Shown piece after piece: positions 52,112-60,114 of a stretch of 64,000 nt of DNA (within the stretch, counting starts at the first letter, position 1; every line of letters begins with the position of its first letter). Origin of the DNA: Betaproteobacteria bacterium (GTDB taxonomy: Bacteria; Pseudomonadota; Gammaproteobacteria; Burkholderiales; Burkholderiaceae_C); assembly GCA_947453725.1 (NCBI GenBank), contig CANGHH010000005.1, positions 186,001 through 250,000 on the forward strand, read 5' to 3'. A program made the translations under genes and the position numbers. The notes below the pieces were generated by a model. The model had not been told where the DNA came from, searched no databases, and saw only the letters and a program-made list of their open reading frames with translations.

Positions 52112-53263
52112 TCAGCGTGCGGCCGTGAGGACCTGTCGCACGCGCTGGTTCGCGGCCACGCCAGCGGCCACCGCCACCACGGTTTCGCCACCCGCCAGGC
52201 CCTTGCGGATCAGCACCTGACGGTCGTCGGCGCCGGCCGTCTCCACGGGCTCGAAGCGGGTGCGGCCATCCTCGACCAGCAAGACGCCCTGGCGACCGGA
52301 CTTGTCGCGTGCCAACGCAGCCAGCGGCACCAGCACACCCCGGTCCTCGCCCACGGCAATCTCGACCTGCGCCTCCTGGTCGATGGCAAAGCGCTGCGGC
52401 ACGGCATCGAAAGCCACGTGCACGTCCAGCTCGCGCGTGGCGGCGTCCGACTGCTTCGCGATGCGCGCCACCTTGCCGGGCAGCACCTCGCCGCTGCGCA
52501 GCCGGATGCGCGCGACTTGGCCCGGCTGCACGCGGCCCACCACCGATTCATCCACCCGCGTGGCCACCCACAGCGACTTCGGGTCGACGATCTTCAACAG
52601 CGGCGTTCCCGGCACGACAGTGTTGCCGGCTTCGGCCAAGCGTTGGATCACCACGCCATCCATCGGTGCGACGATGCGCGTGTACGTGAGCACGGCGTCG
52701 GCGTACCGGGCTTCCTGCGAGAGTGAACGCACATCGGCCCCGCGGGCTGCCAGCGCGGCCTGGGCAGCGTCCACGCCGGCGGTCGCACCGCCCAGTGCAG
52801 CATTCGAGGCGTCCACCACGGCCTGCGAGACGAAGCCCTGGGCCAGCAGTTCAGCGTCACGGCGCAACTTGCTGCGCGCCAGTTCCAGATCGGCCTGCGC
52901 CTTGGTCACGTTGGCGCGCGCGGCCTCGGTGTTGCGCGACATGGCTTCCTGCTGACCGCCGACGACACCCCGGCGGGCGCTCAGGTCGCGATCATCGAGC
53001 GTCACCAGCAATTGCCCCTGGTGCACCGTGTCGCCCACATCCGCGTGCATCTGCGTCACCGTCGCATTGACGCGTGCGCTCAGCGTGACGGGTATGCGCG
53101 CCTGCACCGTGCCAGGTCCGATCACGCGCGCGGCGATGGCGCCCTGCGCAGCCACAGCGACAGGCACATCCAAGGCGCGGCCGAAGCGCCAGAATGCGGC
53201 GCCTCCGGCGGTGAGGAGAAGCAAGGTCGGCAGCGCTGCGGCAAGCATCCGACGGCTTGTCAT
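52112..53263 (-). CDS. HlyD/DevB-family periplasmic adaptor
   Basis: A 383-residue membrane-fusion protein with a signal anchor (ALPTLLLLTAGGAAFW), barrel-type sequence near PVTLSARVNATVTQMHADVG, two helical arms (AARANVTKAQADLELARSKL) and a C-terminal repeat. It bridges the DevCA ABC pair to an outer-membrane channel; none is encoded nearby. A GTG at 53266 immediately precedes the chosen ATG. First gene of the operon. Confidence 0.86.
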   Translation of the reverse strand: MTSRRMLAAALPTLLLLTAGGAAFWRFGRALDVPVAVAAQGAIAARVIGPGTVQARIPVTLSARVNATVTQMHADVGDTVHQGQLLVTLDDRDLSARRGVVGGQQEAMSRNTEAARANVTKAQADLELARSKLRRDAELLAQGFVSQAVVDASNAALGGATAGVDAAQAALAARGADVRSLSQEARYADAVLTYTRIVAPMDGVVIQRLAEAGNTVVPGTPLLKIVDPKSLWVATRVDESVVGRVQPGQVARIRLRSGEVLPGKVARIAKQSDAATRELDVHVAFDAVPQRFAIDQEAQVEIAVGEDRGVLVPLAALARDKSGRQGVLLVEDGRTRFEPVETAGADDRQVLIRKGLAGGETVVAVAAGVAANQRVRQVLTAAR

Positions 53264-53327
53264 CACGCGGTCCTGGCTGCTTCTGGTTGGCTCTGCTGAT
53301 GGGCGGTGACTGAAGCCATTTCAAGAC

Positions 53328-53738
53328 TCACGTGGCCTGCGTCGCGCTGCCATCCAGGCTTTCGCAGGCTCGGCGCAGGCGCTGTTCGGCCGCATCGGCC
53401 ACGGCCTTGACCTCGGGCTTGCCGACCAGATTCACCATGATCTGCGGGTCGAGGAAGCCGACGACCACGCGCTCCGATGCTTCCTCCCGCACGATCACAT
53501 TGCACGGCAGCAGCAGGCCGATGTCGGGCGCCGCCTGCAAGGCTTGGTGCGCCAGCGGGGGGTTGCAGGCGCCGAGGATGCGGTAGGGCGGCATGTCGAC
53601 GCCCAGCTTCTCCTTCATCGCGTGCTGCACGTCGATGTCGCTCAGCACGCCGAAGCCCTCGGCTTTCAGGGCAGCGAGTGTTTTCGCGAGAGCCTGATCG
53701 AATGTGATGCCAGTGAGTGTGGTGGTGAATCCGTACAT
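53328..53738 (-). CDS. DUF302-family protein
   Basis: A 136-residue soluble protein of the DUF302 family: an N-terminal FTTTLTGITFDQALAKTLAA segment, LGACNPPLAHQALQAAPDIG and LLPCNVIVREEASERVVVGF. Function is unknown; the family often lies next to metal or sulfur genes. GAGG precedes the ATG. It lies 30 bp after the ArsA fusion gene on the same strand and 65 bp upstream of the adaptor gene. Confidence 0.85.
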   Translation of the reverse strand: MYGFTTTLTGITFDQALAKTLAALKAEGFGVLSDIDVQHAMKEKLGVDMPPYRILGACNPPLAHQALQAAPDIGLLLPCNVIVREEASERVVVGFLDPQIMVNLVGKPEVKAVADAAEQRLRRACESLDGSATQAT

Positions 53739-53768
53739 GGAGAACCTCGATGGATTGATTTGCAGGGC

Positions 53769-55787
53769 TCAGGCGGGGGGCGCCTCAGTTCGCGATGTCT
53801 TGGCGACCAGCTTGGACAGCTCGGCGAATCCGATTGGCGGCACGGTCAGCCAGGCCAGCGTGAAGATGCGCTTGGCCAATCCGGCGGCCATGCGTTCCAT
53901 CTGCTTGCGCTCGCCGGCCAGCCGCGCTGCCAACAAAGGGTCATGCGTGCCGGCCGCCAGCACGCTCTTGTTGAGTACCCAGGCATAGGGTTCGATGCTG
54001 GCCCGACGAAGGTCTTCCTGCAGCGCGGCCGCCTGCGACACCGGCGTCACCTCGGGCAGCGTGACCAGAATGATCTTGGTGTACGCGGCGTCCTGCAGCC
54101 GCATCAAGGGCGTGACGATGTGGGCGCTGCCGTGACCTTCGAACTCACGCGTCATCTGCCGGTGGTAAGCGCCGGTCGCGTCCATCAGCAGCATGGAATG
54201 GCCCGTGGGCGCGGTGTCCAGCACGACGAAGGCGCTGCGGCCCTCGCTGACGATGCGTGAGAAAGCATGGAAGACCGCGACCTCTTCGGTGCAGGGCGAT
54301 TGCAGGTCTTCCAGCAGCAGCGCCTGCTCGGCCGCGTCGAGCTTCGGGGACTTGGCGGCCATGATTTTGTCGATGTAGCGCTGCGTCTCGACCTTCGGGT
54401 CGATGCGGCTCAGGTTCAAACCCGGCACGTCGCCGTTCAGCGTTCCCGCCAGGTGCGCGGCCGGGTCGGTGGTACTCAAGTGCACGGTCTTGCCGCGCTG
54501 GATCAGCCCCAGCGCCAGGGCAGCGGCGACCGTCGTCTTGCCGACACCGCCCTTGCCCATCACCATGATCAGCCCGTGCCCGGCAGCGGCCAATTCGTCG
54601 GCCAGAGCGTCCAGGCCTTGAAGCTTTTCACTGGAGACCACAACCGAAATCGTGGGCGTGGTGACCGGACCGGCACCGGTGGTCAGCAGTGCGCGCAAGG
54701 CGGGCAGGCCGACCGTGTCGAAGGCCCGCAGCGGCACGCGGTCCTGCGGCAGTGCACGCAAGGAAGCTGGCATCGCGTCCAGCGCCTGTTGCCCCAGGTT
54801 CTCGATGGCGCGGGCCACCGCGTCGGTGCGCTCGCTGGCGTGGAACACGCCATTGATCGCCAGCCGCTGGTTGTTCAAGCCCAGTTCATGCAACTCGCCG
54901 GAGGTGTGGGCCGCTTCGGCGATGGCCCCCTGGTCGGGTCGCGTCACCAGGATCACCGTGGTCTTGGCCGGATCGCTCAAGGCGTCGAGCGCGGCTTTGA
55001 AGCGCACCTCTTGCATCTTCAAGCCCGAATGCGGCCCCAAGCAGGAGGCGCCGCGATCGTTGCCGTCAAGAAAGCCGGTCCATGCCTTGGGAAGACTCAG
55101 CAGGCGCAGGGTGTGCCCCGTCGGAGCGGTGTCGAAGACGATGTGGTCGTAAGGTTCGGCGCCGTCGGACAGCAAGGACGAGAACTCGTCGAAGGAAGCA
55201 ATCTCCGTGGTGCAGGCGCCGGACAGTTGCTCGCGCACGGTCGAGCGTTCTTCTGCGCTGGCACCCTTGCCCATCTGCGCCAGAACCCGCTGGCGATACG
55301 ACTCGGCTGCGGTGTCGGGGTCGATGTTCAGCACCGACAGGCCGGGCGCACCGGGCACAGGAACGGGCGTGTTGCGAAGCTCGATCCCGAGCATCTCGTC
55401 CAGGTTCGACGCGGCGTCGGTGCTGACCAGCAGCACCTTCTTGCCAGCATCGGCGAGCGTCAGCGCGGCAGCGGTCGACAGCGAGGTCTTGCCGACCCCG
55501 CCTTTGCCCGTGAAGAAGAGGTGCCGGGTCGGGTGGTTCAGGAACCCGATGGGACCGGGCTTCAGCCAGGTCTGCACTTCCTCGTGCGAGGGAATGCCGC
55601 CGCTGTGCACGACCTTGCCGTCGATCATGACGGCCGGGGTGGCTCGGACGCCTGAGCGCTTGATCTCGTCCGGGTTCTCTACCTTGACGATTTCAACCTT
55701 GACCCCCGAGGCCTGCGCGGCCCGTTCGATGATGCCGATGGTGCTGTGGCACTTGCTGCAGCCCGATCCCAAAACTTGGATTTCCAT
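53769..55787 (-). CDS. Thioredoxin-like domain fused to tandem ArsA ATPase
   Basis: A 672-residue protein. Residues 1-75 are a small thioredoxin/glutaredoxin-like domain with CSKC (10-13). The rest is an ArsA/GET3-type tandem ATPase: Walker A GKGGVGKT at 94-101 and 411-418. The metalloid-binding cysteines of ArsA are all kept: Cys192 (SGACTTE), Cys249 (GASCLGPHSG) and Cys499 (QSPCTEE). It should drive arsenite (or another soft ion) efflux, but no ArsB/Acr3 pump is in the window. ATG at 55787 opens MEIQVLGSG; 8 residues further upstream are possible. Confidence 0.92.
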   Translation of the reverse strand: MEIQVLGSGCSKCHSTIGIIERAAQASGVKVEIVKVENPDEIKRSGVRATPAVMIDGKVVHSGGIPSHEEVQTWLKPGPIGFLNHPTRHLFFTGKGGVGKTSLSTAAALTLADAGKKVLLVSTDAASNLDEMLGIELRNTPVPVPGAPGLSVLNIDPDTAAESYRQRVLAQMGKGASAEERSTVREQLSGACTTEIASFDEFSSLLSDGAEPYDHIVFDTAPTGHTLRLLSLPKAWTGFLDGNDRGASCLGPHSGLKMQEVRFKAALDALSDPAKTTVILVTRPDQGAIAEAAHTSGELHELGLNNQRLAINGVFHASERTDAVARAIENLGQQALDAMPASLRALPQDRVPLRAFDTVGLPALRALLTTGAGPVTTPTISVVVSSEKLQGLDALADELAAAGHGLIMVMGKGGVGKTTVAAALALGLIQRGKTVHLSTTDPAAHLAGTLNGDVPGLNLSRIDPKVETQRYIDKIMAAKSPKLDAAEQALLLEDLQSPCTEEVAVFHAFSRIVSEGRSAFVVLDTAPTGHSMLLMDATGAYHRQMTREFEGHGSAHIVTPLMRLQDAAYTKIILVTLPEVTPVSQAAALQEDLRRASIEPYAWVLNKSVLAAGTHDPLLAARLAGERKQMERMAAGLAKRIFTLAWLTVPPIGFAELSKLVAKTSRTEAPPA

Positions 55788-55828
55788 CTCGATGCCTCTT
55801 CCTGATTTCACTGCACCGCGTTGAAGAC

Positions 55829-56386
55829 ATGGCCGACGATCAGGATGCCGGTGGCCTCACTCGCGTACTCGCTGAAGCCGGCGAAGTCTTGATTAATCAG
55901 AAGGCAATCACTCGGTTCGAGGTCGAACTTGATGGCGAAGCCGTTTCCCGACTGCGCTCACTTGTTCGGGAGGAACTGAGGCGCGCTCTTGAAAACTTGG
56001 TTAAGAACCGCGATGTCCCGTTGTTAATTGTTGATGAGGCCAGCGCATTGCTGATGACTCGCAAGCGAATGTCGCCGCTTCTGCCATTCGAGATTCTGAA
56101 GTCCTTGGCCGTCGTGCTAAAGATCCCGATCATCCTGTCTGGGGCCTACGATCTCTTGGGCATCCTGGACGGTACCTGTACTGCGGCTTCTGCAGTCAGA
56201 GGTCGTTTCGTTGACCGACATGCGCTCGGCCCGCTTCTCGTCGGGATTTGCGAAGCGGTACTCGAAGACAGTGAATGGTTACGGCAAGTACGCGGAACAG
56301 ATGTCGGCGTCCCTCGAGCAGCTAACGCTGGCTCAGGATCTCCGGGCCGGAACGTGTCTGCACTGGCGTGGCTTGTTCGACCCTAA
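55829..56386 (+). pseudogene. TniB-like AAA ATPase, N- and probably C-truncated transposon remnant
   Basis: The open frame has a Walker B VPLLIVDEASALL and a sensor-like IPIILSGAYDLLGILDG of the TniB/TnsC-like ATPases that serve Tn7- and Tn5053-type transposons. No Walker A precedes it, so the N-terminal third is lost at a junction near 55800. After LGILDG the sequence is no longer family-like and overlaps the tniQ start in another frame, so the C-terminus is also altered. GC is visibly lower than in the flanking genes. Confidence 0.65.
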
Positions 56387-57419
56387 GGGTACTGGGCTCC
56401 TTGCTCCCGTTCCCAGGTGGTGCCCTACCTGCCTTGAGGCGCAGCAGGGCTCGGGCGAGCTGATCGTCGCGCCTCTCCAGTGGTCGCTGGGGCCAGTTAC
56501 CCGGTGCATCAGGCACGGTGCGCCGCTGCAAAGCACATGCCCTACCTGTGGCGCAGAGCAGCACTTCATCAGCGACGCCGTGCCAAGGGGCCGCTGCTCC
56601 TCTTGCGGCGGCCGCCTGGGGTACCGCGAGGGGCTGTGGTCAAACGGGGCCGCATCGGCACGGGAATTGTTCATGGCCGATGCCGTCAACGAGATGTTGA
56701 CCCTCGGTCGTGAGGCTGAGGCGCTGGCCAGTTTGGCTGTCTTCACCTCTCAGATGAACGCGGTATCCGTCTTCAAGTGCGGACGTGGCATTCGACACCT
56801 AGAACGAGAAATCGGCTTCCGGAAACACTCGATCTGCCGGTGGACAGAAGAGGGTAAGCGTCCGCAATTCGATCAGTTCCTGGAGCTGTGTTTTCGGATC
56901 GGGATTAAGCCGGTCGACTTGCTCGACGGCAGTTGGGCGCTCGACCGCTCGTCAGTTGCTCTCCGTAAAGACGCCGTGCCCGAAAGGCGGCGTAGCCACG
57001 TGCTCAGTGAGTCGGGCCTCGCGGCGTTGAAGGCAGATGTCGAGCGGATCGTATCGTCTCAGGAGTCGTTTGAGGACGCAGTGGCCGTCGCCGAGAGACA
57101 TGGCATCTCGGCGTCGGCATTCAAGTACAGGCATGGAGACCTCTACGCCGTCCTGGCGGCACACCGGTTAGTGGTTCGTGGGACGCTCAAGCAACAGCGG
57201 CTGGCTCGGCAGGAGGCAAAGGCGGTCGAACTGGTCCAACTGCTGCATGGCCAGCACGTGCGACTGACGCGTGCCAATATCGAGACGGCGATGCTGGAGG
57301 CGGGGATGACGCTCAAGGACCCCGTGACGCGCCGCATCGCCTTCAAGGAGCGGGAGCGTCTGGAGTCCAAGGTTCCCGCAAAGCCACGACCGATCGCCAG
57401 CAAGTTTGTGCGTTCGTAG
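56211..57419 (+). CDS. tniQ: TniQ-family transposition protein, N-terminally truncated
   Basis: A 402-residue TniQ/TnsD-like DNA-binding protein. Two zinc-finger pairs are visible: WCPTCL with CIRHGAPLQSTCPTCG, and CSSCGG. YSKTVNGYGKYAEQMSASLE is the family segment that normally follows about 100 N-terminal residues, which are missing here. The C-terminal half resembles HTH arrays (ITRK-type). The start is uncertain: TTG 56211 or ATG 56220. It likely guided target-site choice of a lost transposon; no transposase (TniA) remains. Confidence 0.75.
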   Translation: MTDMRSARFSSGFAKRYSKTVNGYGKYAEQMSASLEQLTLAQDLRAGTCLHWRGLFDPKGTGLLAPVPRWCPTCLEAQQGSGELIVAPLQWSLGPVTRCIRHGAPLQSTCPTCGAEQHFISDAVPRGRCSSCGGRLGYREGLWSNGAASARELFMADAVNEMLTLGREAEALASLAVFTSQMNAVSVFKCGRGIRHLEREIGFRKHSICRWTEEGKRPQFDQFLELCFRIGIKPVDLLDGSWALDRSSVALRKDAVPERRRSHVLSESGLAALKADVERIVSSQESFEDAVAVAERHGISASAFKYRHGDLYAVLAAHRLVVRGTLKQQRLARQEAKAVELVQLLHGQHVRLTRANIETAMLEAGMTLKDPVTRRIAFKERERLESKVPAKPRPIASKFVRS

Positions 57420-57476
57420 TCCTTGCGTGTATCGACGTCGTGCAAGGTCAGCTTTGCAGGGCTCCGAATTCACGCA

Positions 57477-57493
57477 GCCGGCCAGCAGCCGGC
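57477..57493 (-). terminator. Hairpin after the histidine-kinase gene, weak terminator
   Basis: GCCGGC-CAGCA-GCCGGC palindrome immediately downstream of the kinase stop codon on the minus strand, with no T-tract. It also marks the boundary between the tniQ remnant and the signalling genes. Confidence 0.3.
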
Positions 57494-57495
57494 AT

Positions 57496-59571
57496 TCACG
57501 TCGGTCCGCTTCCGGGCTGCCCAGCTGCAGGAAATTCGACCGTGAAGGTGCTGCCCAGGTCCCGCTCACTGATGAACGACAGCCGGCCACCCATCAATTC
57601 CACCAGCTGCTTGGTGATCGAAAGCCCCAGGCCGATGCCTTCGACGGCACCGCCTTCCTGACCCAACCGGTTGAAAGGCTCGCACAACGAAGCCTGCCGG
57701 TCGGCGCTGATGCCGACGCCGCTGTCAATCACGCGGACGGACCACCAGTCCTCACGCTGCTCGGACTGCAGCAGCACGCTGCTGTTGGGCCGGTTGTACT
57801 TGATGGCGTTGGACAGCAGGTTTGACAGCACCTGGCGCAGGCGCGTCTTGTCGGCCAGAACCCAGGCGGGCGGGGCGGTCAGCCACTGCTCGGTGACGCG
57901 TATGCCCAGGATGCGCGCCGATTCGGTCTGCTCGCTGCGCACAGCCTCGACCGCCCGGCCCAGGTCCACGCTTTCCACATGCAGCTTGAGCTCGCCGATC
58001 TCGGCCCGCGACCGGTCTAACAGGTCGTTGATCAGGGTCAGCAGGTGATGCCCCGACTCCTCGATCAAGCGCATCCAGCGCTCCCGGGTGGCCGGTTCGG
58101 CGTCCGCGCGCTGGCGCCGCAGCAGGCCGCAGATGCCCAGGATGCCGTTCAGCGGTGTACGCAGTTCATGGCCCATGCTGGCCAGGAAGACGGCTTTGGC
58201 CCGGTTCGAGGAATCAGCAATCTGCTTCGCGGCGATGGCCTGCTGAGCGATACGGTGTTCGGTGATGTCCCAGATCACGCCCTTGATGGACGACCGGGCC
58301 TGCAGACTGGATTGCGAGCGACCGCGCGCTGCCAGCCACAGAGGCGGCGCGCCGGGCCGCTCGACCTCGAATTCGATCGAGCCTGCAACGTCCGTCGCCT
58401 GCAGTTCCGTCAACCAGCTGCGGAAGCGCGCCGCCCCTTCCGCGCCCAGCCCGGTGTCGACCAGCTGCTCAGGCTGCGGGCCGTCGGGCTGTTCGTCTCC
58501 GAGCAGCCTGCGGGCCTGGGCATCGAAGACCAGGTCGGGACCACAGCGTGACTTTCTGAAGATGCCCAGTCCAGCCGCCTGGGTCGCCAGCGCCAGTTGC
58601 TCGGCGACAGCGCGGCGTTGCAAGTCGGCGGCGCGCAGCTCGCTGACGTCCAGGTAGAAGGCGCTGACCCGAGAAGGCTGCCCCTGCTCGTCCAGTTCGG
58701 CGAATTGGCGACCGATGACATGCCCGAGCTCGCCGTCCGCGCGCAGGCAGCGGAATTCGCGCATCGGGCCGGTGGTTCCTGCCCGGGCTGCAATCCGGTC
58801 CTGCAGGAAGGCTGCACGGTCGTCGGCGTGAATGGCACCGACCAGCTTGTCGACCTGGAATGGGCCGCCTTCGTGGTCCAGGCCCAGCATGGCCAGCAGG
58901 CGCGGACTCATGTCCATCCGGCCCGTGGCCACGTCCTCCGAGCAGGTGCCCATGCCGGCCACTTCCAGGGCATGTTCCAGCGCCGCGCTCAGCCCCGTGA
59001 TCGCGCGCGAACTATCGCGGGCAGCGGCCATCTCGCTCTGCACGATGGGCGTCACGTCGCTGAGGTGCGCCAGCAAGCGTTGGCGGTCGAGCTGCTGGAT
59101 GCTGAGCGACACCCAACGGTCGGCGCGCTGGGCTCCGCTACCGGCACCGATGTCGCTGCGGATACGGCGCCGCAACGGCCCGAAGACGATGCCGCCGCTC
59201 GCCCTGGCCGAACCCGGCCGCTCAAGCCTCAATTCCGGGAACAAACCACCGAGGGTGGTGAACAGGTTCTGCAGCGTGTCGCCTGGCGCGATGGCCAGCA
59301 GCAACTGGGCTGCCACCGGCGTCATCAGCTCGACCTCGCCGGCCGCATCGATCTGAATCAGTCCGATCGGTGCACCGTACAGGAACTGCAGCAGGTGCTG
59401 GACCGAGGGCGAAGCATCGGGTTCAGGGCCGCGCGCTTTCCGTCCCGCGCGCTCGCGCCAGAGGCGCCGGAACGGCGGTTCCGCCGTGTCGCGGGTGGCA
59501 CCAGCAGCAGGTGTCCTGCCGCCCGCTGGCCCAGCGGGGGCGCGATCCCGGAGACCGCGCAGCCTGCTCAC
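57496..59571 (-). CDS. PAS-domain sensor histidine kinase coupled to a PYP
   Basis: A 691-residue soluble kinase without membrane helices. A Pro/Arg-rich leader (1-50) is followed by PAS-like domains (YGAPIGLIQIDAAGEVELM near 65; LEVAGMGTCSEDVATGR; ATQAAGLGIFRKS), then HisKA with the phospho-His at about 468 (GHELRTPLN) and a HATPase (LSNLLSNAIKYN, DSGVGIS, GIGLGLS). No receiver. The GTG start at 59571 overlaps the PYP stop (GTGA), so translation is coupled and the PYP is likely its light input. Confidence 0.88.
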   Translation of the reverse strand: MSRLRGLRDRAPAGPAGGRTPAAGATRDTAEPPFRRLWRERAGRKARGPEPDASPSVQHLLQFLYGAPIGLIQIDAAGEVELMTPVAAQLLLAIAPGDTLQNLFTTLGGLFPELRLERPGSARASGGIVFGPLRRRIRSDIGAGSGAQRADRWVSLSIQQLDRQRLLAHLSDVTPIVQSEMAAARDSSRAITGLSAALEHALEVAGMGTCSEDVATGRMDMSPRLLAMLGLDHEGGPFQVDKLVGAIHADDRAAFLQDRIAARAGTTGPMREFRCLRADGELGHVIGRQFAELDEQGQPSRVSAFYLDVSELRAADLQRRAVAEQLALATQAAGLGIFRKSRCGPDLVFDAQARRLLGDEQPDGPQPEQLVDTGLGAEGAARFRSWLTELQATDVAGSIEFEVERPGAPPLWLAARGRSQSSLQARSSIKGVIWDITEHRIAQQAIAAKQIADSSNRAKAVFLASMGHELRTPLNGILGICGLLRRQRADAEPATRERWMRLIEESGHHLLTLINDLLDRSRAEIGELKLHVESVDLGRAVEAVRSEQTESARILGIRVTEQWLTAPPAWVLADKTRLRQVLSNLLSNAIKYNRPNSSVLLQSEQREDWWSVRVIDSGVGISADRQASLCEPFNRLGQEGGAVEGIGLGLSITKQLVELMGGRLSFISERDLGSTFTVEFPAAGQPGSGPT

Positions 59572-59951
59572 GCCGGACGGCTCAGCAGCACATACCGCAA
59601 AGCGTCGCCCGGTTCGCTGACCATGCGCAGCCGGACTTTCGTGGGCCGCATGCGCCAGGTGAGCACGTAGTCGATGGTGTCGTCCAGCGTCTGCTGACCC
59701 AGCGCCGCGTTCTCGAAGCGCTGGGCGACCAGGTAGTTGTTCATGCACTGGGCGATGGCCGAGAACACATGCTGGCCGATGACCCAATCCGGCGCCAGCG
59801 CCGTGAAGCTCGACTCGAACCGGTTGTACTGCCTGACGATGCCGTCGGCGTCGAAGCCGATGAGGCCGAAGTCCAAGGCATCGCGTGCGGCAGCGTCCAG
59901 CCGAGCCAGGCTGTGCAGGATGTTCGGCTGGTCAAAGCGGATCGGCGTCAT
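59568..59951 (-). CDS. pyp: Photoactive yellow protein (PYP) homologue
   Basis: A 127-residue single PAS protein. Numbered from ATG 59951 it has Tyr42, Glu46 and Thr50 (QYNRFESSFT) and chromophore Cys69 (AIAQCM), exactly the residues of Halorhodospira PYP at the same numbers, plus VIGQHVF and the C-terminal RMRPTKVRLRM matching PYP's QMTPTKVKVHM. Arg52 of the archetype is Leu here and the gateway Met is at 101. It should bind p-coumaric acid and respond to blue light. Precedes the kinase gene with overlapping stop/start. Tyrosine ammonia-lyase and ligase genes for the chromophore are not in the window. Confidence 0.92.
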   Translation of the reverse strand: MTPIRFDQPNILHSLARLDAAARDALDFGLIGFDADGIVRQYNRFESSFTALAPDWVIGQHVFSAIAQCMNNYLVAQRFENAALGQQTLDDTIDYVLTWRMRPTKVRLRMVSEPGDALRYVLLSRPA

Positions 59952-60114
59952 GGTCGTGGCCCCCCGCCCATGCTCCATGCCGAAGAGGGCAGGTTGGCGA
60001 AAAAGCGTACGCAACTGTTGCAGACCCGACCCGGCCAAAGTATGCCGGGAGGGAAGCATTCCAAGCAGCCGCTGCCGCTGCCGCTGGCCCGCGTGCGGCG
60101 TGGACGGGCGCGCG

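Noticed and set aside
57420..57495. Transposon end repeats at the right edge of the tniQ remnant
   Set aside because: Only a 6-bp palindrome is present, better explained as a hairpin after the kinase gene; no matching copy at the left edge near 55800.
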